A DNA stretch of 64,000 bases, taken from Siphonodentalium dalli (lineage: Eukaryota > Mollusca > Scaphopoda > Gadilida > Siphonodentaliidae). The position numbers and the translations under genes are program-made. The notes beneath the pieces are model-generated. The model was not told the DNA's origin. It saw only the letters and a list, made by a program, of their open reading frames with translations, and searched no databases. The stretch is taken from positions 90,727,319 to 90,791,318 of the forward strand of contig CP136066.1 of assembly GCA_032622095.1 (NCBI GenBank), written 5' to 3'. The first letter of the stretch is position 1, and every line of letters starts with the position of its first letter. This document shows, piece by piece, positions 1 to 11,432 of the stretch.

Positions 1-912
1 GTCAACTGCATTGTAAGATGTTCTAACATATAGAGGAGAACGTGGAGTGACAGCAGTGGAACCGAAATAGTTAGGCAGACCAACGAGTTGATGGCTTCAT
101 CCAATAGTACAGAGGCCAAAACCACAAAAAAACCTCTCAGTAGAAGTCATTTTTGTCGACATATGAATGTATATAACTGAAACCTTTTCTAATGTATAAA
201 GGGACACATCAGGGTCACTCCACGCCCAGTAGTCAAACCGTACAGGTGTGCGAGGCCATACAAGGGGCATAACTCTTTCGCCCATAGAAAAAAAATTCTA
301 AAAATACATAATTGGTCTCTCTATCCATTGACAACACTTTTTAAAGATGATATTTTTTAGCTGATTTCTTCTAAATAGATAGACGTAAAGATGTACTAAT
401 ATGTATTGAGCTGTAAAATTATATAATTTTAAACATTAATGTCATTTTCAGACATTTTAATAGGAAAAATTGTCATTTTTTAGTCATTTTCTACTGTATA
501 TTCCTTTAAAATTATGTATTTTTGTCTGCAGGACATATTATAAAGCAACATGTATTCCATAAAAATACTATTAGCCTTTGGTATGTCAGATAAGGCCAAC
601 TTTTTTATTTTTCTGCTTTACGGATTTTTTTAAACATTGTTTTGGTAGGGTCGGTCGGGAAAAAAAATAAAAATTAAAATGCTTGAATAAATTTTTTGAC
701 ATTTGCTAAGGTGGTAATTGTGTCTTCATAATTCTCCGTCAGTCACTTACAGAGAACAGTTTTCGGACGTATATCACAAAATTCAAATCCAGTACTATTA
801 TTTGAAACATAGCTCAGATTATAGAATAATATTGAATAAATCCAGAAATAAAGAGTTTGTTTTTGTTCAACATTTCAATTATTAAATAAGTGGACTCCAC
901 CATTCAGTTATA
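1..912. other. AT-rich flank without recognised gene
   Basis: I see no coding pattern, RNA gene or clear repeat here. The DNA is AT-rich with several short A and T runs. The last ~30 bases before position 913 resemble the bases before a second fragment of the same pseudogene family near 44,720, so homology to that family may start slightly before the first ATG. Confidence 0.5.
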
Positions 913-3900
913 ATGTATACATTGAAAAAGTCCATTATTCATCTGGATGGATGTCATGGAAAAATAAGTAACCGACAGATAATATATAGTACTCTATTAT
1001 CCACAGAAGAAAATGAATCAGTGATGGCTTCGGATATTTCTGCCTTGAATAATCTCATCAGTCTGGTCGATTTTGGCTTTCAGCAAGAACATGTGTTTCA
1101 AATGGATGCAGTCGTACACAAATATGAAGAGCTCATATCTAAGAACTGTCCAACAAGTGCCAACAATATTCGCTCAAGTACACTGAAACTCATACTCCAA
1201 GCACACTATGGCCCAGAAATTATATTTCGCAGACAGAGAAATAAGACAGTCCCAAGCTTGGTGTTTTCTTCATGCACAAACGATAATAGTATCGAGGAGC
1301 AGAAGAATTTGTTTGAATCAACAGACAATGAACTTCTATGTAATTTTCAATCTGATGCATCGGTGGATCAAGATAGTGATACTAGTATTATGAAAGAATT
1401 CTACCATGTAGCATTGAGAGTTCACTCCGATATGAAATCATCGTCAAACACATATGTTACTCTATTTCTACAAAGGCAGCTGAGGACTGTATTCCTGATA
1501 GCTTGTATATTCTTCTTAGCTTAATCTTGGATCCAAATCAAGATGAGTTGACTCTTAGTCGCAAGAAGAAGTCTGATACTCATCAAAAGATTCTAAATCT
1601 TGGCCAAGATATTGTATATGCTATGTTCAATGGAAATCGGAATACTCCAAAGCATATAGCTACTGGATTAGTTGTTCACCATATATCTAGGTCAAAGTTT
1701 CTTGTGAACTTTCTACATGCTGGTGGTCATAGCATTTCTTATGAAACTGTTCAGCGAATTGACACTACGGAAGCAAATGCTCAGATATAGAGAGATTCCA
1801 TTTAAACAATTCAACTTTCATTCCCAACTATTTACAGAAAGGTCAATTTATTCAATTTGCTGCAGATAACCTGGACATCATTGGGGAGACTTTAGATGGA
1901 AAAGGAACCTTCCATGTTACACAAACGGCAGCTTTTCAGAGAGCCGTAGACAATTAAACCGGATAACAGCACTGCTTCATGCAAAATACAGAGGAGTGAT
2001 AGAATACAACGGGCTAAAGTTCTTAAATCTGTCCCACCAGCATTTAATAGTGTCGAGTCTGTAAATGTTTCAGGCCATGTTTCACCACGAGGGCTTGGCA
2101 GGATTGATGTTAAACCAAATGATGACCTGCAATCAGAAAGCAAATACAAGGATTTAGTCAACTTAATATCACGGAATCATGGTGATCAACAGTATGTTCC
2201 TTCTTGGACAGGCTACAACCAGAAAATGTCCACTGTACAATCAGAGAAATCAGTTATCGGGTACTTACCAATCATACCTGCCCCAGCCAATGATTTGGAC
2301 ACAATTCTTACCGTTCTTCTACGATGCTGCCATACTTCTAAATATTTCTCACAACCAAATACTGTTATTACATTTGACCAGACACTTTATTGCAAGGCAA
2401 AGGAAATTGTTTGGTTGTTGCCAAAAAAATTCTCAAATGTCGTTATCAGGATGGGAAGTTTTCATATATCTCTAAATTTCCTTCGAGTAATTGGGCAACA
2501 TTTTGCTTTTTCTGGCTTGACTGAGTGAATGTACATCTGACAAGATAGATAATGAAGGGAAAGTTGTGGAACAGGTCTGTTCATGCACACAAGCTAACGT
2601 TCGAGGCGATGTATAGAATATTGTTCCAGGAATATCAGAGCTGGCTTCGAGAGCATGAGGATACAAGATTTGATGTATTGGATAATGAGGGAAAGAAGTT
2701 ATCTACATATTTTGAGGTAGGGAAGGACATCGACAGCTGTAGACAGGTATCAGAAACAATGATGATGAAGGTGGGGAAATTATCTAACAAGCTTGATTTA
2801 TTGTGTGAATTAAATTCCGAGAACAGCACATTTCAATACTGCATGGTTGCAGTGCATAAATTTTGTTCAAATTTTAGTGTGCCTTATTCGAGCTGAGAGA
2901 GAAGGGCAATGGAATCTACATCTAGATATGTTTAGGAGAATGCTGCCGCTGATGGCTGTGTATGATCATGTTAACTACACAAGATGGGGAATTGTATATC
3001 TGCATGAGATGAAGAACCTGGATTCCAACTTTCCTACAGTTCATGCAGAAGTTAAGAATGGTAACTTCGTCATAAAAGAAACAAGCGAGAAGTTTAACCA
3101 GGTGTCGGTTGATATAGCACTAGAACACATTACACGGAAATGCAAGACATCAGGCGGTTTAGTTGGTATAACTAGGAACAGGACTGCTTTGGTCCACTGG
3201 ATGCTAACATGTGGTGAAAGGACCAAGAACGTTGAAGATGGATGTTCCTTGATCGGAATGAAGACTGGTGCAACTATCAATATGTCAACATATATAGGTA
3301 CTCTCCAAAGATCAAGAAAGATGAAGAAGATGTACAGAAGGTGAAATCAAAGGTAGAACAATTCAACCCATTTTGTCGAAGAGACAACAACCTTATGTGC
3401 ATTTCAACTAATGATTTGGCTACCGAGGACATTAAAGATGATTTGCTTTCTGTCGTTGAAACCGGGATGTCAATTGTAGAGAAGTTTGTGAGTTCAAGAC
3501 TAGATGATGGCCATAACGTTGATTTTTACAGTCCTATTACTCTCAACAAGAGCAAAACATTTACAACACTGTCTATAAAGGTGAAAAAGAACAAGTACAC
3601 CAAGATTGAGACTGCTAAGAGTGAGTGTCATCTTGTCCGACGGTTACTAAGTGCTGTAGATAGTGGAAGGGATATTGATATTCCATCCATCCTTCAATTC
3701 GAACTCAACAAGACACCAATGTCACTCGCTTCACTAGATGGACAGCTCCATTCCACAAATAAAGCTGCATTACTTCACATTCTATCCGACCAATACTCAT
3801 TGAAGAAACTTCCAGATTCTCCTAAGACAACATGCTATGTAATCGAGGGGGTATGGCATTTGTTCAAGCTATTGGTAAACCAAACCACTCTGAAACATTT

Positions 3901-4372
3901 GGAGATCTTGCAGATGCCTTCACAAATATAGCGTTGAAATACTTCAGGACAAATGGATGTAATCGAGTCGATATTGTCTTCGATAATTATTCAGCAGCCT
4001 CCACAAAATTTGGGACACGCCAAAAGAGAAATCAGTCAACCAGATACATACACAAACTTGTTGATAGAAGAGATCTTCCACTGCCACATTCCTGGGTAAC
4101 GTTTATTGGATCATCAGAAAATAAGAAAAGCATTCTGCAGTTCCTGACCAGTGAATTACTCAAGAAAGGTGTTGATCTACCAATCGGAAATACTGTTATT
4201 GTAGCTGGTGGCTGTGTTGACTATCAGATAGCTATCTCTGGACATCAACTGGATTCCCCATTAGATCATCTAAAATCATCTCACGAAGAAGCTGATACCA
4301 GAATGCTATTACATGTTCAAGATGCTGCAACAAAAGTTAGAGCACAATCCCATTGTTGCAATCGTTCCCTGA
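913..4372 (+). pseudogene. Frame-broken member of an invertebrate multicopy HEEADTR-type protein family
   Basis: Coding similarity runs through open pieces at 913-1524, 1503-1790, 2226-2528, 2552-2896, 2847-3344, 3242-3931 and 3832-4372, which change frame repeatedly, so this is a decayed copy. Seen: an N-terminal IHLDGC..GKIS.RQ block; a middle part with W-rich and H-rich blocks; and a C-terminal part with a VFDNY...TRQKR stretch (about 3970-4030) followed by SHEEADTRMLLH (about 4280-4315). I recall this arrangement from large families of uncharacterised proteins in cnidarians, molluscs and other invertebrates. The acidic residues could belong to a PIN/FEN-like nuclease fold, but that is inference. 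The expected continuation after HEEADTR is lost where a TIR element begins near 4373. No function is assigned. A short second fragment of the same family lies at 44,715-44,875. Confidence 0.6.
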
Positions 4373-4765
4373 TTTTTGGTAAAGCACACCGATTCCCAAG
4401 GCTGGCGAATGAATAGTTCAATGATTACCCCGTTGTTATGCACACGCAACTCACAACAGACAAATCGCACGGGCGCTTCGAGGTACCAGAGGCCACAGGG
4501 ACACGAACAGCGCTCTGCTTCCCCCAAACACACTGCCATTATACGCCGTTAATATTTATGCACCTCTAATGTACTAAGCAGGCACATATATATGGACGGC
4601 GTATAAGGGGAGTGTGGGTGGGTGCATGTCCTCTTGTATAATAACTGAAGCTACATTGAAACGACCGCGCGATTTGTTTGTTAAGAGTGGCGCGTGTCTA
4701 ACAATGGGATATCACTGAAATATTAGTTTGCCAGCCTTGGGAATTGGGTGTGATTTACCAAAATT

Positions 4766-4766
<1 letters not shown>
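4373..4766. mobile_element. MITE with ~36-bp imperfect TIRs, truncating the pseudogene
   Basis: The left end (4373-4412) and right end (4722-4766) are inverted copies: TTTGGTAAA.CACACC..A followed by TTCCCAAGGCTGGC. A second inner inverted pair (about 4446-4475 and 4660-4685) is built around GACAAATCGC, so the element can fold back. It has no transposase ORF. It begins exactly where similarity to the upstream protein family stops. A target duplication was not clear. Confidence 0.6.
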
Positions 4767-4768
<2 letters not shown>

Positions 4769-4830
<62 letters not shown>

Positions 4831-4831
4831 A
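4769..4831. repeat. (AT)n microsatellite
   Basis: Pure AT dinucleotide repeat of about 55 bases followed by a short imperfect TAT tail. It lies immediately outside the right end of the MITE. Confidence 0.95.
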
Positions 4832-6805
4832 TACATCAACAGGACGAACGGGGGGGGGTGGCAATAGCAACACATGCATTGGTTGAATTATTTATTAACT
4901 AGTATAGCATAATTACATTTATTATAATTATTCCACAAAACTAATCCAGTTCCGAAAATATTCTCAGGACCACTAATCCAACGATGAAACTAAACGAATT
5001 AACATTTACATTTAGAACCACTAAATATATTGATAGATCCAATGATCCAACAGAATCACCAATTCACAATATAGCGCTCCACATATCCGTTATAACTAAC
5101 AACAGAACTTGTATCTGGAGAATCTGGAGGAACCAATGGACTATTATGGTTGTAATTTCGAAACAGTTTCTTGAAAAGGCGACACGTTTATCACATAATA
5201 ATGATGTGCAGCAAAAGTAGTTGGTTGTTGGTTACATGTCAAATTCCATGTCATCATTCTGGCAGACAGACTTCTTCGGAATTCATGATCCACTTATACA
5301 ATGTATATAATAATAGTAAGACACAATCATGCGTCTTCCACATTTGACTTTCCAAACACATCTGCGAGTGACTTGGTTTGTGAAAACGGGTCACACGTTA
5401 ATCCGTGTCGTTTCGGACATATTTATTCACATTCAACGGCGATCACTGCATGGGTAATCACGATTATTGGTGTGGCTAACGGGTCATTGTGTTCATCTCG
5501 GCCCGCGCACGGATTGTACGTAGTGTTCAACGCACGATCAAATGCGTATTTCGAGATAATCGCATTATGTGCGGTCAATTGTGCTCTAAGTCGGCCAGAG
5601 CACGCGAATAGTTCTTTACCAGAATCAATCTCGTCTCCGACTCGATTTATTCTGGTAAAGAACTATTCGCGTGCTCTAACCATTACGAAATGCTTGAGTA
5701 ATAGTCCAAAGCACTGTCGGATACCCGTTTAGGTTCGGACATTCCAAGATGGCTGCGCCCACTAAAGCAGATAATGTTCTTACTAATATCCATGGCTCTC
5801 AATTTTAAGGACATTTTCAACCTAACGCCCCATTATTGAAAATATTCCAACCCATGACCATTTTAAATCTATATTTGTTCAAAACAAAAACAATATATTT
5901 TACTCTAAATAGTGGTTGGGAAATTAAAGACGTATTATGGACTTGTTCGAGTGCGTGAAACTGATAAGTTAGTACGCAGGCGCTATGCCAACCTGGAGAA
6001 TGCAGCATTCTACTAACATCGCCGAGAAAATACAAAGGAATCGACCATACCATTCCATTGAAAACATCGTCTGGACTACGCTAAAATGTAAATATTTACA
6101 TATCGATTCGGGACGCAACTATCGGCGATAAACTAACACAAATTATTTCGCCATCGAGAGTCATTACATTTAATTAATATATACGAATGGCGGTGTGTCT
6201 TGAACAATTTGAATTAACATTCGTCAAAATAACAACTTTGAGCAAGATTATTCTCCATTTATATTTGATCATCCTACCGGAATATTTCACATCACTTTAA
6301 GCTATCGAAACGATATAAAAGATTTGCATAAAATACTCAACTTATGTTATTTAAAATTCCAAATATTGAAAAGTTTTACCAAATAGGGGGCGGGGGATGG
6401 GTATACATCCCAACACCATGTCAGCACATCCCTATTATGCACATAATTTTGTTCCATATCACATTGTTTCGGGTTTGAAGATCCTTTCTACCAGGGACAT
6501 GACGAAAAGGGGGGGTCGTTCGGGTATCCCATAACATTGACAAACATTTACGCAAACGAGTTTCATAAAGTCTTATGTCCCAACATAACGAGTTGAAGAT
6601 CTTGTATATCACAAGAAAAATCTAGATCTTAATGCCTTTTTGACAAATCAAAATCATTAAAATAAGCTGCAAAATGCACACTTTTACAGCGTTGGCGGAG
6701 ACGCTTCAGAACCGGATACGACAGTCTTGCGCTCTGGGGCTGGCGAAGGAAAATATAGTCCCTTAATTTTCCTCTTTGTTTTTATGTCTATTTTTGGTTA
6801 TTGCA
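4832..6805. other. No recognised gene; contains one strong hairpin
   Basis: Open frames at 4984-5220 (+), 5301-5732 (+) and 5817-6053 (-) show no recognisable motif and no supporting context. A hairpin at 5597-5677 is listed separately. Otherwise I see ordinary AT-rich sequence. Confidence 0.5.
5597..5677. repeat. Inverted repeat with 37-bp arms and short loop
   Basis: Arms 5597-5633 and 5641-5677 are inverted complements. The outer 29 bases match without a mismatch (AGAGCACGCGAATAGTTC outermost), and only about 7 bases separate the arms. It lies inside an unsupported open frame. Confidence 0.9.
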
Positions 6806-7207
6806 ATGAACAAAGCAATCATTTTACATCTGGTGTTTGTGTCATACGCGGCTTTTCGAAATAGTATTAATCGGCCTGAATGTAAAGACGCGGCGCGGTA
6901 ATTTTGTTGGCGCGATGTCAAATAATATGTAGCACGCGCCTATTCAGCACTAGTGAGAGATAAGGATATATGTAATGGCTTTTTAATTATATAATAGGGG
7001 TTTCATGTGATACATATATCACACAAAACCCCCGTTATATCATTAAAAAGCCATTGCATATCTTATCTCTCACTAGTTACATGTCTCTTGGCATCGCTCC
7101 AACAAAATGACCGTGCGTCTTTCCATTGATTCAGGCGGATTAATAATATTTCGAACAGCCGCGCAAGGCACAAACACCAGACAATGTAAAATGATTGTTT
7201 TGTTCAT
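6806..7207. mobile_element. Foldback element with ~190-bp diverged arms
   Basis: The left arm (6806 to about 7015) and right arm (about 7020-7207) are inverted copies over nearly their full length. Matching blocks, outermost first, are ATGAACAAA.CAATCATTTT, TGGTGTTTGTG, TTCGAAAT..TATTAATC, AAAGACGC, CACTAGTGAGAGATAAG and AATGGCTTTTTAAT. The left arm has an extra ~25 bases that the right arm lacks. No ORF. It is either a foldback MITE or an inverted duplication; mismatches suggest age. Confidence 0.75.
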
Positions 7208-7425
7208 TAAAGTTAAACTGTTGTCCAACTTCGTTGCACTAACGAAGATAGACACAAATCGAGACACCCCTTTTAATTAATTAGTTGTGTCATCTATCAA
7301 GTATAACATGCTGCCAGCAAAATTGCATCTGGATTGTATTGGGTTTTTACTAATTATATATAGTTGAACTTGAAGTATGCAAACGCAGCTTGAATATAAT
7401 ACACAATAGTGTCACATTTACTGCA

Positions 7426-7429
7426 CATC
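7426..7429. repeat. Target site duplication of the gypsy element, low-coordinate side
   Basis: CATC directly precedes the TG of the LTR. The same four bases (19,876-19,879) directly follow the CA of the other LTR. Four bases is a normal duplication length for Ty3/gypsy elements. Confidence 0.8.
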
Positions 7430-7927
7430 TGTGAAGGAATAAGACTGTTCTCTGTATAAATTTTATTCATCTGTAACATCATGTATAGTAAGCAGCTTGT
7501 GATGGTAAATGATACATAATTGTGAATCAATCATAGATGTCATAGAACGACCGAAAGCGTCGCTTATTAATTAGCGATGCCATGTTGGCAGATGTCAGGT
7601 ATGTCTGAATAGCCAGGACTAATTGAAGAGTAGATTAATGTCTGGTTTATATATCGCTAATGACTGGTAGCAGTCATTAGTGCATCTCTTTGTCTGTACT
7701 GACCCATGGGTGAACTGGGAATTATTACCTAAGACTATCCTTCCTTTGTGGTTAGACTTGCATAACCCATAGGTCGCGGCCTCTTCGAGTATGACCTTGG
7801 TAATTTGGTTGGGGTCACTTATAGTTCGATTATATTCCTGTCTCCCCCATCGGTTAAGATAGATATGTTTAGTATGTACCTTAACGTCCCTTGCATAAGA
7901 TAAGGGATAAGGGAGCATTACTCTACA
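7430..7927 (-). repeat. 3' LTR of the gypsy element
   Basis: About 498 bp, TG...CA, nearly identical to 19377-19875. On the minus strand an AATAAA polyadenylation signal sits at 7462-7467, near the end of the LTR. The other LTR reads AATACA at the same place. Confidence 0.93.
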
Positions 7928-8062
7928 TAGGGTCGCCCTTATTTTCAGATTTTGACTACTAGTGTTAAAATCTAGGGGTTTCGTACTTCGGTATGCTTGG
8001 ACAATGAGTAGAGTTGATTCAAGGGTTGCCTGTGCATATAATTTACGACGTGTTGTCGTCAT
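7619..8062 (-). other. Open frame reading from the gypsy 3' interior into the 3' LTR
   Basis: A 147-codon minus-strand frame starts inside the element and runs through most of the LTR. Its last ~80 codons recur in the 5' LTR (19566-19844) because the LTRs are copies. No signal peptide, transmembrane segment or envelope motif is visible. It might be the tail of a third gene that used the LTR stop codon, but chance is as likely. Confidence 0.2.
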
Positions 8063-8151
8063 AAAAAAATTGTATAAATTGAATATATATATCTATGTAC
8101 ATCACCTACCCGTGACATGTTCCATTTTGTTCCCTCAAGAAATAGACTTGT

Positions 8152-10842
8152 TTATGCCGGATTCCAATAGAAAACGTTACGCATGGGAACGAGCAAACAT
8201 TGTATTATATAAACAGTTCTTTGATATGTTGTGTCCACACAGAAGTGACATTGATTCGAAAGACTCAATTGCCAATTACTACTCAGATATTGTGAGTGCT
8301 CTTCTCGCGGCTTCTGATACTGCAGTCCCAGTGAAAAGGTACCGTTCTCGTTTAAAGCCATATTGGAACTCTGATCTGAGTAGTCTTAAACGTGAACTTA
8401 AACATCTGCATAAACTGTGGGTAAATGCGGGTCGACCTAGACGTGAGTCATCCTGTTTCGACGACTACCGGAACGCCAAAAGGGCATTCCGCCGAGCACA
8501 CCGCTCAGCTTTACGCATATTTCAATTGAACCAGTGCTATGAACTTGAACGATGGGCCAAGGTCAACCATACTAAATTCTGGCGCTCAATAAAAAGAAAA
8601 TATACTCCTGTGAAAAAACTCGGTTCTGTGATGGAATTCCAAGGAAACACTCTGCGTGACCAGAAACTGATCTATCTGGTTGGCGTTCCTATTTTTGTGA
8701 GCTGTACTCACCAGATAAGCATGGTCTTCCACAATTTGATCGTAAAGTGTGCAATGAGGTAAAGGAGTTCATTCTCTCAGTTGATGATAGTATAGCCGAG
8801 TGCCCACAATGCAAACCCGTGTCCATAACGGAAATAACGGACGCAATTAGAAACATGAAACCGAATAAAGCACCTGGACATGACTTAATAGTGGGCGAAC
8901 ATCTTAAAAATAATTCTGATGGTCTCATTCATTGTCTCCGCATCCTGTTTGATGCTATTATTAAGCTCGAGTGGATTCCTCCGAAGATGAAACTCGGTAT
9001 GATTGTTCCTCTCTACAAAGGACATCCAAAGCCGCCAACATCACCGGACAGTTACAGGGCGATCACACTTTTACCTGTAATTTACAAACTATTTGAGACA
9101 ATCCTTCTACATCGAATCCTTGCTAGCAAAAACGTTCAAAATTTTCCTCACGCACTTCAGTGCGGTTTTCAAAAAGGATTGGGGTGTAACATGACATCAT
9201 TTATTGTACAAGAAGCGGTTTCGTATGCGAAGGACCATAACTATCGTGTGTTCGCGGCTTTCCTCGATTCCAATAAAGCATTCGATCGTGTGTGGCATCA
9301 AGGACTGCTATATAAGTTCAAGAAACTAGGTTTCTCAAATCAATTCGTGAAACTATTGTCTAACATGCACGAGGACATTACCAGCGTCATTTTATATGAC
9401 GGTAATGTCTCCGAAGAGTTTAGCATCAGCCAAGGAACAAGGCAGGCGGTGTGTTATCACCTTTTTGCTACCTTGTCTACATCAACGACCTATTGATCGA
9501 CCTGAACAAGTCGCAGCTCGGTCTCAATGTCAGCTCCTTCCATTGTGCCGCACCAACGACAGCCGATGATATTGCCATTCTCGCTCTTACCAAACAAGGG
9601 CTGGACAATCTCATAAATATATGCTATGACTACAGCGTTCGTTGGAGATTCGGATTTTCCTGTACAAAAAGCAAGATTGTCGTCTTCAATGAACCCAGAC
9701 ACGTACATGATCGACAATACAGACACTGGCAGCTCGGATCTGATACTTTAAAAGAAGACAAGGATTGCCTTCACCTTGGTTTGCTTCAGGACAAATTTTC
9801 CAGCAGTTCATCACACTCTTCTGATGTGGCAACAAAATTTCGAAAAACGTTTTTCTCTACGATAGGCAATGATTCTCTCAAATGTGTTACTCCTCTGACT
9901 ATGGGCCATCTCCTGCGAACAGTTGTTTTACCATAGGCACTATATGGCACTGAAATTATTTCACTGCAATCTCAATCATCCGCCAATGTGATAGAACGTT
10001 CTCTGCGCACGTGTGTGAAGTACGCGCAGAAATTGCCGAAGCGCACAAGTACGTGTCTTGCGCTAGGATTAATAGGTCAACTTCCCGCTCAGAGAGAAAT
10101 GCATATACGGAAACTATGCTTCCTCGGACATTTGATTCACCTTCCTCTTGAACACCAAACTCCACTTGAACTCTTCATCTTCAAAGCACACCTCTATCGT
10201 CTGTTTCACCGTCCAGTGTCCGGATTCGTCTCTGAAGTCTTTCCCTTACTTGAGCAGTATAGTCTTTTAAATCATGTAGATAATTTTCTAATCCACGGCG
10301 ACTTCCCCGATAAAAACTCATGGAAGACAATTGTGAAAAGTGTCGTGAAGATCACCTACATGTCACAATGGAATCAATCCATGTCCAGTGATAAGAAATT
10401 TTCTGTTGCTACCAAAGTTCTTCGAGACCCTCTCTCTGGGTGGAAAATTTGGAGGCTTCTTCAGTCTCGCCCGAATGCAGCTGACAAATTCTTCAATTTG
10501 GCGAAACTATTGAACAAAACAACTTTCCAAAATAACCTGACGTGCCACCAATGCTACAAAACATACGATAACGAACTCTATCACTTAATGTTGGCTTGTA
10601 TAGGTCTGTCAATTCTACAGCTGAGGAACCGTCTATGGGAGACATTATTAAACCACCACGGCGTTGGCGTCTTCCTCTACCTGGATGGTCTATCAAGAGA
10701 TGACTTTTTTGCGATAGTACTCGGCTCAGAGGACCCAACCTTAACTTCACCCATCCAGAGATGCCACAATTTGATAATTGATGTAGCATCATCGTATTTC
10801 GTGGCTATGTGTAGACTAATAACAAATAAACAACATATCTAG
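8152..10842 (+). pseudogene. LINE reverse transcriptase with C-terminal Cys/His region, frame-broken
   Basis: Three frames carry one protein: 8152 to ~8690, ~8690-9444 and 9444-10842, with one more in-frame TAG at 9934. The order is a basic linker (KPYWNSDL..LKRELKHL), the RT entry (ITDAIRNMKPNKAPG about 8835-8880), YRAITLLPV, a fingers/palm region with AFLDSNKAFDRVWH (about 9255-9300), SQGTRQ, LVYINDLL and TADD (about 9560) in the place of the usual YADD/FADD catalytic box. The C-terminal part has a C..C...H..C set at about 10540-10610 like the terminal zinc-knuckle region of these LINEs. The frameshift at ~9444 fits loss of one base within the GG of the conserved RQGG turn. Inactive. Confidence 0.85.
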
Positions 10843-11087
10843 CATTCACACGGTAGGCGTTCTCAATAATAGAGAATTCTGCCTCACATCCTCGCGCGTG
10901 TGAGATATTCTATTGTGTATGTAGCTCGCAACGAGCATACGGATGCGATATTTAGTTGTACATATAGGTATAAAACATTATGTAGGATATATGTGTTAGT
11001 TATCAATGTATTTCAATAACTCAATGTAATCAAGAAACCGCAGTTTTTTACCCTTTCATTTCCTTAATTTGTTTCTATTTTCAACGA

Positions 11088-11375
11088 ATATAATATCACA
11101 TTGGTGTAATTTGTTCAGCCATATGCTTGTGACATTTATGAGTATCTGTGTCTCAGTAAAATGATTGTTTTTATTAATTTTTTTTTTATTTGATTTTTTT
11201 TTTTATTATTTTGATTTTGATACCCCCCCCCCCCCCCCACCCCCCTATTTTTCCCTTTTTATTTAAATTTGATTGTTTTTTTTATTTTTTGTTTGTAAAT
11301 AATAATATCACATATTGGTATAATTTGTCCAACCACATGCTTGTGACATTCATGTTATCTGTGTTTGTAAATAAT
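11088..11375 (+). repeat. Duplicated segment in the LINE 3' UTR with poly-C between
   Basis: About 75 bases at 11088-11165 recur at 11300-11375 (shared TAATATCACAT.TTGGT, ATGCTTGTGACATT, TATCTGTGT). The spacer is a T-rich run and an 18-base C run (11,224-11,241). Confidence 0.8.
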
Positions 11376-11432
11376 GTTGTATATAATATACTCTCCCCAG
11401 ATGGAGGCAATAAAGAAATATATGAACAATAA

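Larger units (their letters stand above)
8140..11432 (+). mobile_element. 5'-truncated Jockey/CR1-superfamily LINE inserted in the gypsy element
   Basis: Coding similarity starts near 8150 in the linker between endonuclease and RT, so the endonuclease and 5' end are missing, as expected from incomplete target-primed reverse transcription. A 3' UTR follows the last stop (10840) and ends near 11,410-11,432 after an AATAAAG. There is no long poly(A), and a target duplication was not identified. It is antisense to the host gypsy element and lies downstream of its integrase. Confidence 0.75.

Noticed and set aside
5301-5732. 143-codon plus-strand open frame
   Set aside because: Contains the 5597-5677 hairpin and shows no motif or homology that I can recognise.
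7962-8151. Native start of the LINE protein at 7962
   Set aside because: The first ~60 codons lie in gypsy interior and LTR-adjacent sequence; LINE similarity starts near 8,150.
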